DNA from: Rhodoflexus caldus
Lineage (GTDB): Bacteria; Bacteroidota; Bacteroidia; Cytophagales; Thermoflexibacteraceae
Direction: 5' to 3'
Length of the DNA: 64,000 bases
NCBI RefSeq assembly: GCF_021206925.1
Contig: NZ_JAJPRF010000008.1
Coordinates: 1-64,000 of the forward strand
Part shown: in pieces, positions 49,956-60,532 of the stretch
How positions within the stretch are numbered: position 1 is the stretch's first letter
How the letters are laid out: each line of letters starts with the position of its first letter
Translations under genes and position numbers: made by a program
Notes under the pieces: model-generated
Seen by the model: only the letters and a program-made list of their open reading frames with translations
What the model was told of the DNA's origin: nothing
Databases searched by the model: none

Positions 49956-51188
49956 ATGTCAAAACCCCAAAATATTCTTGTAACTACTTTTTGGTCGTAC
50001 AAGGATGCGCTGGTGCAAAACTGTACGCTGCCCTATCTGAAAATTATTCATAAAAACTTGCCCGAAGGCAGCAAAATATTCCTGCTCACAATTGAGCAGG
50101 AGCGTTTTGCCATTGCACCCCAAGAGCGCCGGCATATCAATGACTACCTGAGCCAGTGGAATATTGTACATTGCAGTTTCCCGTACTATTCCTACGGTTG
50201 GAAGTCCTATTTGAACTGGATGCGCATCGTGGGTGTGCTTTGGTGGACAATGCTGCGGAACAATGTCAGATACGTGCATACGTTTTGTACAACTGCCGGC
50301 ATGTCTGCCTACTTGCTGTCGCTGCTGACCGGCGCTACGCTGGTGATGGATTGCTACGAACCACATGCCGAGGCCTCCGTAGAAAACAACGATTGGGAGC
50401 GCAACAGCCTGCGTTTTCGCCTGTTGTTCTGGTTAGAAAAATTGCAATCTAAAAGGGCGCGCTATGTTTTGTCCAATACGGCGGGTATGAGAGACTACGC
50501 AAAAGAGAAATACAATGCGGAATTTACTCATTTTTGCGTTAGACCCAACTGCACCAACCTTGCGCAGTTTTCCGAAGACCATGTCAAAAAGCCCGATTTA
50601 CTTGCACAATATGGCTTTACCGATAAAATTGTATGTGTTTATGCAGGTAAACTGGGCGGCATTTATCTGAAAAAAGAAGTTTTTGACCTTTTTAAGGTAG
50701 CTTATGACTATTGGGGCGATAAATTCCGCATATTGTTACTTACGGCACACACGCGGGAAGAAATTGAGCAGATGGCCGAAGAAAGCAACTTAGACAGCCG
50801 TATTATTACCTCGTTGTTTGCTCCGCACAATCAAGTGCCCGATTTGATGGGGCTTGCAGACTTCGGCATTACACCCGTTAAGCCTGTGCCAACTAAGCGG
50901 TACTGCTCGCCCGTAAAAGACGGCGAATACTGGGCATTGGGGTTGCCCGTCATCATCCCTCAAAACATTGGCGATGATGCGGATATCATTGCCCGTTACG
51001 GCATTGGTGCAGTACTCCCCGAATTGTCATTGCAGGCATATGAACGTGCGGTGCGTGAAATAGACCGATTGCTGCAAGGCGACCGAGTGGCTTTGCGAGC
51101 CAAAATTCGCCGTATTGCCCAAGAATACAGAGGTTTTCATATCGCAGAAAAAGTATATGCCGATATTTATTCCGCTGTAAGCACCTAA
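49956..51188 (+). CDS. Glycosyltransferase (GT4-like)
   Basis: The ATG at 49956 gives 410 residues. The fold looks GT-B: an N-terminal part with ILVTTFWSYKDALVQ, a C-terminal nucleotide-sugar site with IVCVYAGKLGGIYLKKEVFD, then FAPHNQVPDLMGLADFGITPVKPVPTKRYCSPVKDGEYWALGLPVII. The last segment matches the GT4 pattern where Glu contacts the nucleotide-sugar. It lacks membrane helices, so it acts at the inner face of the membrane. Paired with the 2OG oxygenase. Sugar and acceptor unknown. Confidence 0.85.
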   Translation: MSKPQNILVTTFWSYKDALVQNCTLPYLKIIHKNLPEGSKIFLLTIEQERFAIAPQERRHINDYLSQWNIVHCSFPYYSYGWKSYLNWMRIVGVLWWTMLRNNVRYVHTFCTTAGMSAYLLSLLTGATLVMDCYEPHAEASVENNDWERNSLRFRLLFWLEKLQSKRARYVLSNTAGMRDYAKEKYNAEFTHFCVRPNCTNLAQFSEDHVKKPDLLAQYGFTDKIVCVYAGKLGGIYLKKEVFDLFKVAYDYWGDKFRILLLTAHTREEIEQMAEESNLDSRIITSLFAPHNQVPDLMGLADFGITPVKPVPTKRYCSPVKDGEYWALGLPVIIPQNIGDDADIIARYGIGAVLPELSLQAYERAVREIDRLLQGDRVALRAKIRRIAQEYRGFHIAEKVYADIYSAVST

Positions 51189-51239
51189 TCTGTTGGTTTT
51201 GGTGTCAATTTTGTTGCTTTTTATAAGCCGCCTTGTATC

Positions 51240-52022
51240 ATGAACAAGCCTAAAAAAATCATATTCCTTTTATTGATGTTTCTCTTGATAGCCGGCTGGG
51301 CTTGTTCGCAGCCGCTGCAACAGTTTCAGGGAACATATACCGACTTGCAGGCAGAAGCCCGCAAACAAAACAAACCGTATTTTGTGTTTTTTTATACCAA
51401 CTGGTGTATGCCTTGTCGTAAAATCATGAAGGAAGGGTTTTATGACAAAAATTTTATTAGTTATGCAGAAAAAAACTACCTTGCATACAGCGTAGATGGC
51501 GAATCTTTGGTAACGGAAGGTAAAAAACTGGCCAATTTCTACAACGTGTATTTTTACCCGATGATTCTGGTTTTTACGCCGCAAGGAAAAGTAGTAGAAC
51601 GCATGGACGGCTATTTGAAGCCCGAAGAACTAACGGCACTGCTCAAACGCAACGTAAACCTGAAAGGCGAACCTACGGGAGAGTACATCTACCGCAACGA
51701 TGACCCGCCAATGGCTGCCAATATAACGCCCACCGGTAAAGGGCTTTATCGCGTCCATATAGAAAAGCAAGATTCCGACGGTTACGGACTGCAACTGGGC
51801 GTATATGAAAATTATGAAGCCATTTTTAAGGAAATGGAGAAATTGCAAGCCAAACACCATCGCAATATTCTGGTGCATATCAACGAAATCAACGGCAAAA
51901 CGGTATATCATCTGATTCTGGGGCCTTTTAATTCACAGCGTGCTGCCCTTACCTACGGTGAAGTATTGGAAAGCAGGTACGGTATCAAAGGAGTAGTAGT
52001 GGTGCTGGCGGCCATGAAATAG
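51240..52022 (+). CDS. Thioredoxin-SPOR domain fusion
   Basis: A 260-residue exported protein. N-terminal signal/lipoprotein segment (MNKPKKIIFLLLMFLLIAGWAC; WAC could be a lipobox, Cys22). The thioredoxin-like domain (about 28-140) has the active site C56-M-P-C59 (YTNWCMPCRK) and the cis-Pro loop YFYPMILVF. The C-terminal part (about 170-258) has a SPOR-like pattern with two repeats (YGLQLGVYENYEAIFKEM and HLILGPFNSQRAALTYGEVL), a domain that binds glycan strands lacking stem peptides. This suggests disulfide or thiol chemistry localised to septal peptidoglycan. Confidence 0.85.
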   Translation: MNKPKKIIFLLLMFLLIAGWACSQPLQQFQGTYTDLQAEARKQNKPYFVFFYTNWCMPCRKIMKEGFYDKNFISYAEKNYLAYSVDGESLVTEGKKLANFYNVYFYPMILVFTPQGKVVERMDGYLKPEELTALLKRNVNLKGEPTGEYIYRNDDPPMAANITPTGKGLYRVHIEKQDSDGYGLQLGVYENYEAIFKEMEKLQAKHHRNILVHINEINGKTVYHLILGPFNSQRAALTYGEVLESRYGIKGVVVVLAAMK

Positions 52023-52028
52023 GCCAAA

Positions 52029-52060
52029 TTTGCATACCTTGGCATCCCGTATTAACTTTG
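52029..52060 (+). promoter_or_regulatory. Promoter of the ferredoxin-mlaEF operon
   Basis: TTTG (52029-52032), 20 nt, TAACTTTG (52053-52060): a full match to the Bacteroidota consensus, 36 nt before the ferredoxin ATG. Confidence 0.8.
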
Positions 52061-52080
52061 CATAGGATTAATTGAATTAA

Positions 52081-53179
<1,099 letters not shown>

Positions 53180-53190
53180 TCGGCTGTAAA

Positions 53191-53937
53191 GTGATTGAAG
53201 TTAAAAATATCAACAAGTCATTTGGCGACAAACAGGTATTGTTTGACGTGAGTGCCGTATTTAAGCCCGGTATCACTAACATGATTATCGGCGGCAGTGG
53301 TACGGGCAAAAGCGTATTACTCAAAAATATTGTGGGGCTTGTAGTACCCGATACGGGCAGCGTGCTGTTCGATGGGCGCGACTTCCACAACGGCTCGCGC
53401 GAAGAGAAAAAAGCATTGCGGCAGGAAATAGGCATGCTTTTTCAAAGTGCGGCGCTGTTTGACTCCAAAAATGTAGAAGAAAATGTCCGTTTCCCTTTGG
53501 ACATGCTCTCCAACATGCCCATGGATGAAAAAATGGACAGGGTCAATTTCTGCCTGAAGCGTGTGGGGCTTGAAAATGTGAATAAAAAAATGCCTTCCGA
53601 ACTCAGCGGGGGCATGAAAAAGCGGGTAGGCATAGCCCGTGCTATTGCCTTGCAAACCAAGTATTTGTTTTGCGATGAGCCCAACTCAGGCCTTGACCCG
53701 CTGACCTCCATTATGATTGACAACCTGATTCATGAAATTACGACAGAGTATAACATTACCACAGTGATTGTTTCGCACGATATGAACTCTGTTATGGAAA
53801 TAGGCGAGCATATTATTTTCATGTATCGCGGGGCAAAACTCTGGGAGGGCAATAATGAAACCATCTTTGATTCGGACGTGAAAGAATTGAACGAGTTTAT
53901 CTTCTCCAACAAATTGATGCGCCGTTTCAAGCAATAA
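53191..53937 (+). CDS. mlaF: MlaF-family ABC ATPase
   Basis: A GTG start at 53191 (VIEVKNINKSFGDKQ) fits the family; it lies 11 nt after the mlaE stop. 248 residues. Walker A GGSGTGKS (about 36-43), Q-loop MLFQSAALFDSKNV, signature LSGGMKKRVGIARA, Walker B YLFCDEPNSGLDP and an H-switch SHD. It powers MlaE-type lipid transport. The region has the usual MlaF insert INLPTMS-like stretch (VRFPLDMLSNMP). Confidence 0.93.
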   Translation: MIEVKNINKSFGDKQVLFDVSAVFKPGITNMIIGGSGTGKSVLLKNIVGLVVPDTGSVLFDGRDFHNGSREEKKALRQEIGMLFQSAALFDSKNVEENVRFPLDMLSNMPMDEKMDRVNFCLKRVGLENVNKKMPSELSGGMKKRVGIARAIALQTKYLFCDEPNSGLDPLTSIMIDNLIHEITTEYNITTVIVSHDMNSVMEIGEHIIFMYRGAKLWEGNNETIFDSDVKELNEFIFSNKLMRRFKQ

Positions 53938-53997
53938 TCGTGTAAGTTTTTGCATGAAATTTGTAGTGTTTATGCTATACCGCCAAGAACACTAACT

Positions 53998-54396
53998 ATG
54001 GCTTATGCAACCATTGATGAAAGCAATCTGCCTATTGTACTGATTACTTTTAGCGAAAAAGAACCCACGCGTGAGGAGTTTGACGCGTACCTCGATGCTA
54101 TGTACAAAATCTATGCACGGCGACAGCCTGTAAGTTTTGTTTTTGATGCAACTAAGGTGAAATACTTAGGGTCTGAGTTCCGAATTAAGCAAGGAAACTG
54201 GCTCAAACAACACAAGGCACTGATAGGGGAAGTGCAAAAATGTTTGGTTTTTGTCATTCCCAATATGATGGTGCGCTTTATTCTGGATGCTGTATTGCTC
54301 ATTACGCCCTTGCCGGCACCGTATGTGGTGGTAAAAAGTGTAGAAGAAGGTTTTGCAGAGGCCGCCAAGCGGTTGCAATTATCACAGGGCGTTTAA
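53998..54396 (+). CDS. SpoIIAA/STAS-like protein, unknown function
   Basis: The ATG at 53998 (MAYATIDESNLPIVLITFSEKEPTREEF) gives 132 residues. Alternating strands and helices with the shape of the products at 3561 and 44812: a first strand and helix, a central WLKQHKALIGEVQKCLVFVIPN, and a C-terminal EGFAEAAKRL helix. No signal peptide. It lies 60 nt after mlaF and ends at a strong hairpin. Fold assigned by pattern only; regulatory or anti-anti-sigma-like function is speculative. Confidence 0.55.
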   Translation: MAYATIDESNLPIVLITFSEKEPTREEFDAYLDAMYKIYARRQPVSFVFDATKVKYLGSEFRIKQGNWLKQHKALIGEVQKCLVFVIPNMMVRFILDAVLLITPLPAPYVVVKSVEEGFAEAAKRLQLSQGV

Positions 54397-54416
54397 CAAA
54401 TCGCTTAATTTGAATA

Positions 54417-54458
54417 CTCAAAGAGTCATTCTGTGATTTTTCAGAATGACTCTTTGAG
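54417..54458. terminator. Perfect 17-bp hairpin between convergent genes
   Basis: CTCAAAGAGTCATTCTG (54417-54433) pairs exactly with CAGAATGACTCTTTGAG (54442-54458) around an 8-nt loop. It lies 21 nt past the STAS-like gene stop and 19 nt before the tonB stop; it probably ends both transcripts. Confidence 0.8.
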
Positions 54459-54476
54459 TTGATTGACGAGTTGATT

Positions 54477-55331
54477 TCAGCGCGCGGTGATATTGAATAC
54501 AACTTTGCCCACTGTAATGGAGGGTCTGCTTCCTCCCGACGTAGGGCGGAAAGATACTTCTTTCAAGGCTTCCTCATACAACCGTGCGATTGAAGGGCTT
54601 ACCGAGCGGTAGAGCAGCCGAACGCCGACTACTTCTCCGTTTCTGTCCACGCGGATTTCAAACTCCAACCTTCCCGTTTCTCCAGTGCGGTCATTGACCA
54701 CGGGTTTAGTATCCCACGTCCAGCCGGCGAGGTCTAATGAGGTGCCGCCGCCGCTTCCTAACAGCGCATCGTTATTGAGGCTGCCGTCCGGTTTTCCTTG
54801 GTCGCCTGTTGCCCCCGATACATTGCCGTTATTATTGGCCGTGTTTTTATCGCCTGTACCCTTGCCGCTGTCTGTGTTGCTCGGTTGCTCCGATTTTTGC
54901 GGTTGCTCCGAAGGGCGGGTAGTTACGGGCTGCGTAGAGGTTTTTTTTTCCTCGCGTACATCTGGACTGTTGCGGTCTTCGGTAGTTACAGGCCGTGCCG
55001 TAGGTTGCTCCACTCTTTCGGGCGTGCGCTCAACCGACTGCGTAACGGGTTTAGTCTCGTTGGTTGCAGCAGGGCGAGTAACCGAAGGGCGTGCATCTTC
55101 TAAGTTTTTGTTGTTGTTAGCTTTTGACTGGCTTTGAACTTTACCGCTGCCTGCGTTGTCTTTGCCAAAATTAACCCCTCCCTCAATCTCCAAGGTTGGA
55201 ACAAACGGAGGCGGGTCAGGACGTGTCCATACGACTGTAAAAATGAAAATAGCCAACAGGATAGCATAGATTATCAGGGTGAGAATGCCTGCTATCCGGC
55301 GGTCTTTGGCTTCGCGTTGTAGGCTGTTCAT
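54477..55331 (-). CDS. tonB: TonB-family energy transducer
   Basis: 284 residues: cytoplasmic N-terminus, one membrane helix (about 13-36), a long low-complexity periplasmic linker (about 45-210) with several KT/VTRP/QP-type repeats, and a C-terminal domain (from about 215) with GRLEFEIRVDRNGEVVGVRLL and FRPTSGGSRPSITVGKVVFNITAR, matching the TonB/TolA-like C-terminus. Gene order exbB-exbD-tonB with gaps of 51 and 2 nt. The complex passes proton-motive force to outer-membrane receptors such as the one at 15211. Confidence 0.85.
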   Translation of the reverse strand: MNSLQREAKDRRIAGILTLIIYAILLAIFIFTVVWTRPDPPPFVPTLEIEGGVNFGKDNAGSGKVQSQSKANNNKNLEDARPSVTRPAATNETKPVTQSVERTPERVEQPTARPVTTEDRNSPDVREEKKTSTQPVTTRPSEQPQKSEQPSNTDSGKGTGDKNTANNNGNVSGATGDQGKPDGSLNNDALLGSGGGTSLDLAGWTWDTKPVVNDRTGETGRLEFEIRVDRNGEVVGVRLLYRSVSPSIARLYEEALKEVSFRPTSGGSRPSITVGKVVFNITAR

Positions 55332-55333
55332 GG

Positions 55334-55738
55334 CTAATCGGGTTTGGTAGCAATGGAGACCTTTGCTTTTAGTTTGGCAGCTATACCCGCTACATCCACT
55401 AAGTACTGTACGGGAACGTCTTTATCTATTTGCAAAACAACCACCCCGTCTTCGCGGTCGCGCAGTTGTGCGCGCAGTTCGCGTTCCAAACGGTTGTAAT
55501 TAACGCCTATCTCATTGACAAAATACATCATTTCTCCTCCTCTGCCTTTTTTTACACTGACACTGATTTTAGGAATCACCTTGCCGCCCGCTTTGCTGGT
55601 AGGCAGGTTGATGTTAAGCCCTGAGGGTGTAACAAAGTTGGAGGTCAGCAAAAAGAAGATGAGCAGCAGAAAAACCATGTCCGTCATAGACGACATGTTG
55701 AAGTCGGGACTGATTTTATTTTTTGAACCAAGTGCCAT
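55334..55738 (-). CDS. exbD: Biopolymer transporter ExbD/TolR
   Basis: 134 residues. One membrane helix (about 21-42) after the conserved Asp20 (SSMTDMVFLLLIFFLLT), which carries the proton in the ExbBD motor. The periplasmic domain contains NLPTSKAGGKVIPKISVSV and VLQIDKDVPVQYLVDVAGIAAKLKAKVSIATKP. ExbD lies downstream of exbB and is followed after 2 nt by tonB. Confidence 0.94.
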   Translation of the reverse strand: MALGSKNKISPDFNMSSMTDMVFLLLIFFLLTSNFVTPSGLNINLPTSKAGGKVIPKISVSVKKGRGGEMMYFVNEIGVNYNRLERELRAQLRDREDGVVVLQIDKDVPVQYLVDVAGIAAKLKAKVSIATKPD

Positions 55739-55789
55739 AAGTTTTCAGGATAAATGTAACAAGCTGTCAATTAATTGTATCAACCCTGA

Positions 55790-56464
55790 TTAGGCATGAG
55801 GGCGTTCCAGCAATTCCATGAACTCGATGGTGGTAAGCTCCATGTTGTAGATTACCTTCTGAATTTGCGTTACCAAGTAGTTATAGCCTACATAGGCAAT
55901 AATGCCTACAAACAAGCCCACTGCGGTTGTAATCATAGCCTCGTAGATGCCGGAGGAAAGCAGTTTTGGGCTTACGGAGCCTTCCTGTTGCGCAATGGCG
56001 ATAAAAGCCGAAATCATACCGGTTACTGTGCCGAAGAAGCCAATCATGGGGGCAGCTCCTGAGATAGTCGCCAAAATGCCTAAATTTTTTTCCAATCGGT
56101 AAATTTCCAATTTGGCAGCGTTTTCTACGGTAGCTTCTATGCTCTTCATATCAAAACCAAGTTTGCCGATACCGCGGTCTAACATTCGCGAAATGGGGTT
56201 GTCTTCCTTTGCACAAATGGCGCGGGCTTTTTGCACATTGCCTTCCAGCACTGCTTTTTTGACTTTTTCAAACAGTTCTTCGGGGTTTTGAGAAGCCCGT
56301 GTGATATTCAGATAGCGTTCAATAAAAATAAAGATAGCGGCGGCGCCAAGCAGTGCCAGCGGAATCATAATGAGTCCGCCTTTCATTAAAAGGCTAATTA
56401 GTGAAATCTCATCCTGAACGTCGTAGCCGCCGTTGGCTAAAGTATCTGCCTGCAAGAGTAGCAT
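55790..56464 (-). CDS. exbB: MotA/TolQ/ExbB proton-channel protein
   Basis: 224 residues with three membrane helices (about 25-48, 125-150, 170-195). Signatures: GLIMIPLALLGAAAIFIFIERYLNI, and ISGAAPMIGFFGTVTGMISAFIAIA (about 133-157). First gene of the exbB-exbD-tonB operon; forms the pentameric ring around ExbD. A promoter was not identified with confidence. Confidence 0.94.
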   Translation of the reverse strand: MLLLQADTLANGGYDVQDEISLISLLMKGGLIMIPLALLGAAAIFIFIERYLNITRASQNPEELFEKVKKAVLEGNVQKARAICAKEDNPISRMLDRGIGKLGFDMKSIEATVENAAKLEIYRLEKNLGILATISGAAPMIGFFGTVTGMISAFIAIAQQEGSVSPKLLSSGIYEAMITTAVGLFVGIIAYVGYNYLVTQIQKVIYNMELTTIEFMELLERPHA

Positions 56465-56707
56465 AGTTGAATCGTTGGGTTTAAAATTGGGGTAATGGGT
56501 TGTTTGCCGCTAAGTAAGATAAGTTTTTTTGAATTTTACGCGGTTGGCAGCAAGTTTTCACTGCCAATTTTGTTATGGCAGGCATTTAGCAGCGTGCCGT
56601 GCTTACACATGCCTGCTGCAAATCCGATGCTGTTGCTGTGTTTGCACAGCTTTCATTATCGGAAAAGCACAAGTAAACAACGGTAAAATAATAAATTATC
56701 GTGCCAA

Positions 56708-57943
56708 TTATTTTTCAGGCATGAAAACAAGTTCGCTGAGGCGTTCTTCTGCAAAAACCTCACAGGCAATTTCCTGCAAGTCGGTTGCTTTAATACGCTC
56801 AATTCGCCCGAAAATTTCGTTCAGGCTTTCCACACGCCCGAGGTCTAATATGCTTTTGCCCATCATCAGCATCATTCCGTGGTTGCTTTCCTCTGCCATG
56901 GCAAGCTGTCCCATCAGTTGCTGTTTGCTGCGCTGCAATTGCAAAGTGCCAAGCGGTTGTTCGCGCAGTTTCTGCAACTCTTTCATTACCAAACCCTTGC
57001 ACTTGTTGAGCGTATTGGGGTCGGTGGCAAAGTAAATGCTGAATGTTCCGGCATCTAAGTAGATATTATAGCCCGAGTCCACGCTGTAAACCAATCCGTG
57101 TTTTTCGCGCAGGCTCATATTGAGGCGCGAATTCATGCCCGGCCCGCCCAGCAGGTTGTTGAGCATAAAAAACGGGATGCGTTTTTCATCGTACAGGCTG
57201 TATGCATGTCCGCCAATGAGGCAATGTGCCTGATGAATAGGGCGGTGTTGTACAAGGCTTTGGGGGATGTAATGCTGCGGTTTTTGCCGATTGAGCGAAG
57301 CATTGAACTGCGGCAAGTCGCTCAGATATTTCTCTGCCAAATATTTGGCTTTTTCAAAGGGAATATTTCCCGTAACAGATATTACAATGCGGTTATTTTG
57401 CATATTACCGCGCACGAACTCCAAAAAATGCTGCCGTGTGAAGCTGCCCACGCTTGCCGTTGTTCCCACGATATTCCAGCCCAACGGATGCCCGGGGAAA
57501 AGGATTTCATCAAACGCATCGTAGATGGCATCGGCGGGGTCATCTTCGTACATCGCCATTTCCTCCAAAATCACCGTTTTCTCTTTTTCAATCTCTTTTT
57601 CGGGAAAAGTGGAATGGAAAGCAATGTCTGCCAGTAGTTCCAGTGCCTTTTCAAAATGTTGCTCCATCACCGAAGCGTGAAAGCATACCTTTTCTTTGGT
57701 GGTATAGGCATTGAGTTCGCCGCCTACGTCTTCCAGACGGCTCAGTATATGGTACGTTTTGCGTTTTTCCGTGCCTTTAAACGCCATGTGTTCCCAAAAA
57801 TGGGCAATTCCCTGCTCGTGGGGGCGTTCATCGCGGCTGCCGACATCCAGAATAATGCCGCAATGAGCAATTTTGGTGTGTGTTACGCGCTTGTGTACCA
57901 AACGCAAACCTGAAGGAAACTCGTAGAGTTCGTAATCTTTCAT
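56708..57943 (-). CDS. M16-family zinc metallopeptidase
   Basis: 411 residues, one full-length M16 module. The inverted zinc motif HxxEH is H48-F-W-E51-H52 (GIAHFWEHMAFKGT); the second Glu is expected in the ILEEMAMYEDDPADAI segment (about 123). The C-terminal half has the typical GGPGMNSRLNMSLREKHGLVYSVDSGYN. Cytoplasmic or periplasmic processing peptidase; no signal peptide is visible. Its own promoter probably lies at 57952-57984, just after murF-alr. Confidence 0.93.
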   Translation of the reverse strand: MKDYELYEFPSGLRLVHKRVTHTKIAHCGIILDVGSRDERPHEQGIAHFWEHMAFKGTEKRKTYHILSRLEDVGGELNAYTTKEKVCFHASVMEQHFEKALELLADIAFHSTFPEKEIEKEKTVILEEMAMYEDDPADAIYDAFDEILFPGHPLGWNIVGTTASVGSFTRQHFLEFVRGNMQNNRIVISVTGNIPFEKAKYLAEKYLSDLPQFNASLNRQKPQHYIPQSLVQHRPIHQAHCLIGGHAYSLYDEKRIPFFMLNNLLGGPGMNSRLNMSLREKHGLVYSVDSGYNIYLDAGTFSIYFATDPNTLNKCKGLVMKELQKLREQPLGTLQLQRSKQQLMGQLAMAEESNHGMMLMMGKSILDLGRVESLNEIFGRIERIKATDLQEIACEVFAEERLSELVFMPEK

Positions 57944-57951
57944 AGGACTTG

Positions 57952-57984
57952 CAAAGGTACGCGATTATCGGGTAAAATGGCCAA
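57952..57984 (-). promoter_or_regulatory. Promoter of the M16 peptidase gene
   Basis: Minus strand TTG (57982-57984), 22 nt, TACCTTTG (57952-57959), ending 8 nt before the ATG. The short leader makes it less certain. Confidence 0.4.
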
Positions 57985-57989
57985 TGTGC

Positions 57990-60458
57990 CTATGCCGAAA
58001 AATAAATCCGCTTCACGCGCTCGCCGATACCCGTCAGTACTTCATAAGGGATTGTATCTAACTGATTAGCAAGTTGTTGCAGTGTTTCCGCATCGTAAAA
58101 TACCAATGCTTCGTCGCCCTCCTGTGCTTCGGGGATGTGTGTAATGTCTGCCATGCACATGTCCATACAAATGCGCCCGACTGTGGGGGCTTGTTTGCCG
58201 TGAATCCAGAAGTGGCCTTTGCCATTGCCCAACATGCGCCGATAGCCGTCCGCATAGCCAATAGCCAGCGTTGCAATGCGCGAGGGGCGTGTGATTTGCC
58301 CATGCCTGCCATAACCGACCGTATCGCCCGGTTGCAGATTTTTGATTTGCGAAATGGTAGTTTTTAACGTAGCAACTGCCTGTAAGTGAGATTGTTGAAT
58401 ACCGTTGGCTTCAATGCCGTACAGGCCGATACCCAACCGAACCATGTCGTACTGTGCATCGGGGAAGCGCACAATACCGGCCGAATTGAGGGCATATTTC
58501 AGCATGGTTTTCCCATAGGCGTGTTCTACCTGTGCCGCCGCCGATTCAAACAAGTGCAGTTGTTGTTGCGAGAACGTTGCCAATCGCTCCTCATCGGCAC
58601 CTGCCAGATGTGTAAAAATGCCGCTGATAGATAGGATGTCCTTGTGTTGTCTAATTATTTCACAAAGTCTGCCGATTTCATTGGGTAAAAAACCCAAACG
58701 ATGCATACCTGTATCTATTTTCAGGTGAATAGGCGGGGAAGATTCGGCCGCAGCGTTGAATCGCAGCCACTCTTGCAGGATGCGGAAGCCGTAAATTTCG
58801 GGCTCGAGTCGGTAGCTGTGCAAAAGAGCGAAACTGTCTGCCGAGGGGTTCATTACCATCACAGGCAGCGAAACGCCTTGTTGCCGCAGGGTAATGCCCT
58901 CATCGGCATAGGCAACCGCCAAATAATCACAGCCTTTCTGTTGCAGATATTGGGCAATTTCGTGGCTGCCGCTGCCGTAGGCAAAAGCCTTAACCATTGC
59001 CATTATTTTTACGCCGGGTTTCAACAAACTTTTGTAATAGCCCAAGTTGTGTCCAACCGCATCCAGATTAATTTCTAAACGCGTGCCGTGTATTTTTTCT
59101 TCCAAACGAGCAACAATTTGCTCAAAACCAAAACTTCTTGCACCTTTAATCAGAATATTTTCTTCTATGAAAGTAAGCTCGGCGCGGTCAATGGCTGCCA
59201 GCAGTGAAGCCGTATCGGCAAAATTTTGTACAAACAAATCAGGTGGAACTTGCAGGTTTGCCCATTCCTGTCCCACGAGCAACAGTCGGCTGACATCAAA
59301 ACGACCGATGAGCGCCTCTACTTCGCGGCAAATAGCTTCGTGCGAAAGTCCGCTTTGCAGCATATCGGACAGAATCAGGGTACGGGGGCGATTGGGCACT
59401 GCATGGAGTGCCAGAAATTCCAGCGCTACGCGCAGACCTGCCAAATCGTTGTTGTAGCTGTCGTCAATCAATGTGCAGCGATTGATACCCTTTTTGCGCA
59501 CCAAACGCATGGCGGGTTGCATGTGCGAGTTTAATATTTTTGACAGTGATTTGTCTATATAATCTGCATCTTTGGTCAAATGCCACATGGCAATTATGCA
59601 GTGCAGAGCATTTTCCAGTGAGGCAGAGTCGGCAAACGGCAATTGTAAGCGCTTAGGTGATGCGTTGAAATAGATATCCAGTACCGTTTTTCGGGTATTT
59701 TTTTCTATGATTTTGATTTTAACGACATCGTTTTCATTGGTGCCCCAACTGATAAGTTGGCAGTTCGGGTGAGAAAAATGCCAGTTGAGAATTTCATCGC
59801 GTAGTTCCTGCTGTGCGCTATTGAAAATTATTACTTCCGATTGGTTGAATAATTGCAGCTTTTCTCTGATTTTTTCGCTCCTGCTGCTGAATCCTTCATC
59901 ATGGGCTGTACCGATATTGGTAAAAATCCCGATAGTAGGACGAATTACCTGTGCCAGAGGTTTCATACTGTCGCGGGTGGAAATACCGGCCTCAAAAATT
60001 GCCAGATTGTGTCGGTCGCTCATCTGCCAAACTGACAGCGGTACGCCTAATTGCGAATTATAACTTTTGGGACTTTTAATAATGTTAAATTTTTCTGCCA
60101 GTAACTCTGCCAACCACTCTTTTAGAATGGTTTTACCGTTACTGCCTGTAATCCCTACAACCGGATAGTGAAAGCGCTGTCTGTGCAAGGCACAGAGTTC
60201 CTGCAAGGCAATCAGCGGGTTATCTGCCACAAAAAAATGCCCGTCTAACCCTTCGGGTACCCAACGAACGATGAAAAAGCGAACGCCCTTGGCGTGTACA
60301 TCAGCCAGAAACTGATGGCCGTCCGTGTGCTTACCTGAAAGTGCTATGAATATGCTTTCATCGGCATTTTGAGGCGTAATAGAGCGGCTGTCTATTTGAA
60401 GTTGTCGCCCTTCGGCCACCCTGTAAAAGTCTTTCGCATTATCAAAAGTTAGATGCAT
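57990..60458 (-). CDS. murF-alr: Bifunctional MurF ligase-alanine racemase
   Basis: 822 residues joining two peptidoglycan-precursor enzymes. N-terminal MurF (about 1-445) adds D-Ala-D-Ala to UDP-MurNAc-tripeptide, with ATP motif GITGSNGKT (about 103-111) and a YNSQLGVPLS segment. C-terminal Alr (about 455-822) makes D-alanine: PLP-Lys motif MVKAFAYGSG (about 489-498), KIDTGMHRLGF (about 590) and the catalytic Tyr segment in VGRICMDMCMADI (about 752). The fusion is known in Bacteroidota and coordinates D-Ala supply with its ligation. The start is an ATG at 60458. Confidence 0.95.
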   Translation of the reverse strand: MHLTFDNAKDFYRVAEGRQLQIDSRSITPQNADESIFIALSGKHTDGHQFLADVHAKGVRFFIVRWVPEGLDGHFFVADNPLIALQELCALHRQRFHYPVVGITGSNGKTILKEWLAELLAEKFNIIKSPKSYNSQLGVPLSVWQMSDRHNLAIFEAGISTRDSMKPLAQVIRPTIGIFTNIGTAHDEGFSSRSEKIREKLQLFNQSEVIIFNSAQQELRDEILNWHFSHPNCQLISWGTNENDVVKIKIIEKNTRKTVLDIYFNASPKRLQLPFADSASLENALHCIIAMWHLTKDADYIDKSLSKILNSHMQPAMRLVRKKGINRCTLIDDSYNNDLAGLRVALEFLALHAVPNRPRTLILSDMLQSGLSHEAICREVEALIGRFDVSRLLLVGQEWANLQVPPDLFVQNFADTASLLAAIDRAELTFIEENILIKGARSFGFEQIVARLEEKIHGTRLEINLDAVGHNLGYYKSLLKPGVKIMAMVKAFAYGSGSHEIAQYLQQKGCDYLAVAYADEGITLRQQGVSLPVMVMNPSADSFALLHSYRLEPEIYGFRILQEWLRFNAAAESSPPIHLKIDTGMHRLGFLPNEIGRLCEIIRQHKDILSISGIFTHLAGADEERLATFSQQQLHLFESAAAQVEHAYGKTMLKYALNSAGIVRFPDAQYDMVRLGIGLYGIEANGIQQSHLQAVATLKTTISQIKNLQPGDTVGYGRHGQITRPSRIATLAIGYADGYRRMLGNGKGHFWIHGKQAPTVGRICMDMCMADITHIPEAQEGDEALVFYDAETLQQLANQLDTIPYEVLTGIGERVKRIYFSA

Positions 60459-60496
60459 AGGTAATTCTACTTAGATAAGTTGAGTAATTCTCAGGA

Positions 60497-60527
60497 TTTA
60501 CACGCAAAGAAAGAGAATATACCTTTG
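60497..60527 (+). promoter_or_regulatory. Promoter of a predicted small RNA
   Basis: TTTA (60497-60500), 19 nt, TACCTTTG (60520-60527). No reading frame starts downstream within the transcribed segment, which ends in a terminator at 60637. Confidence 0.6.
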
Positions 60528-60532
60528 CAATA

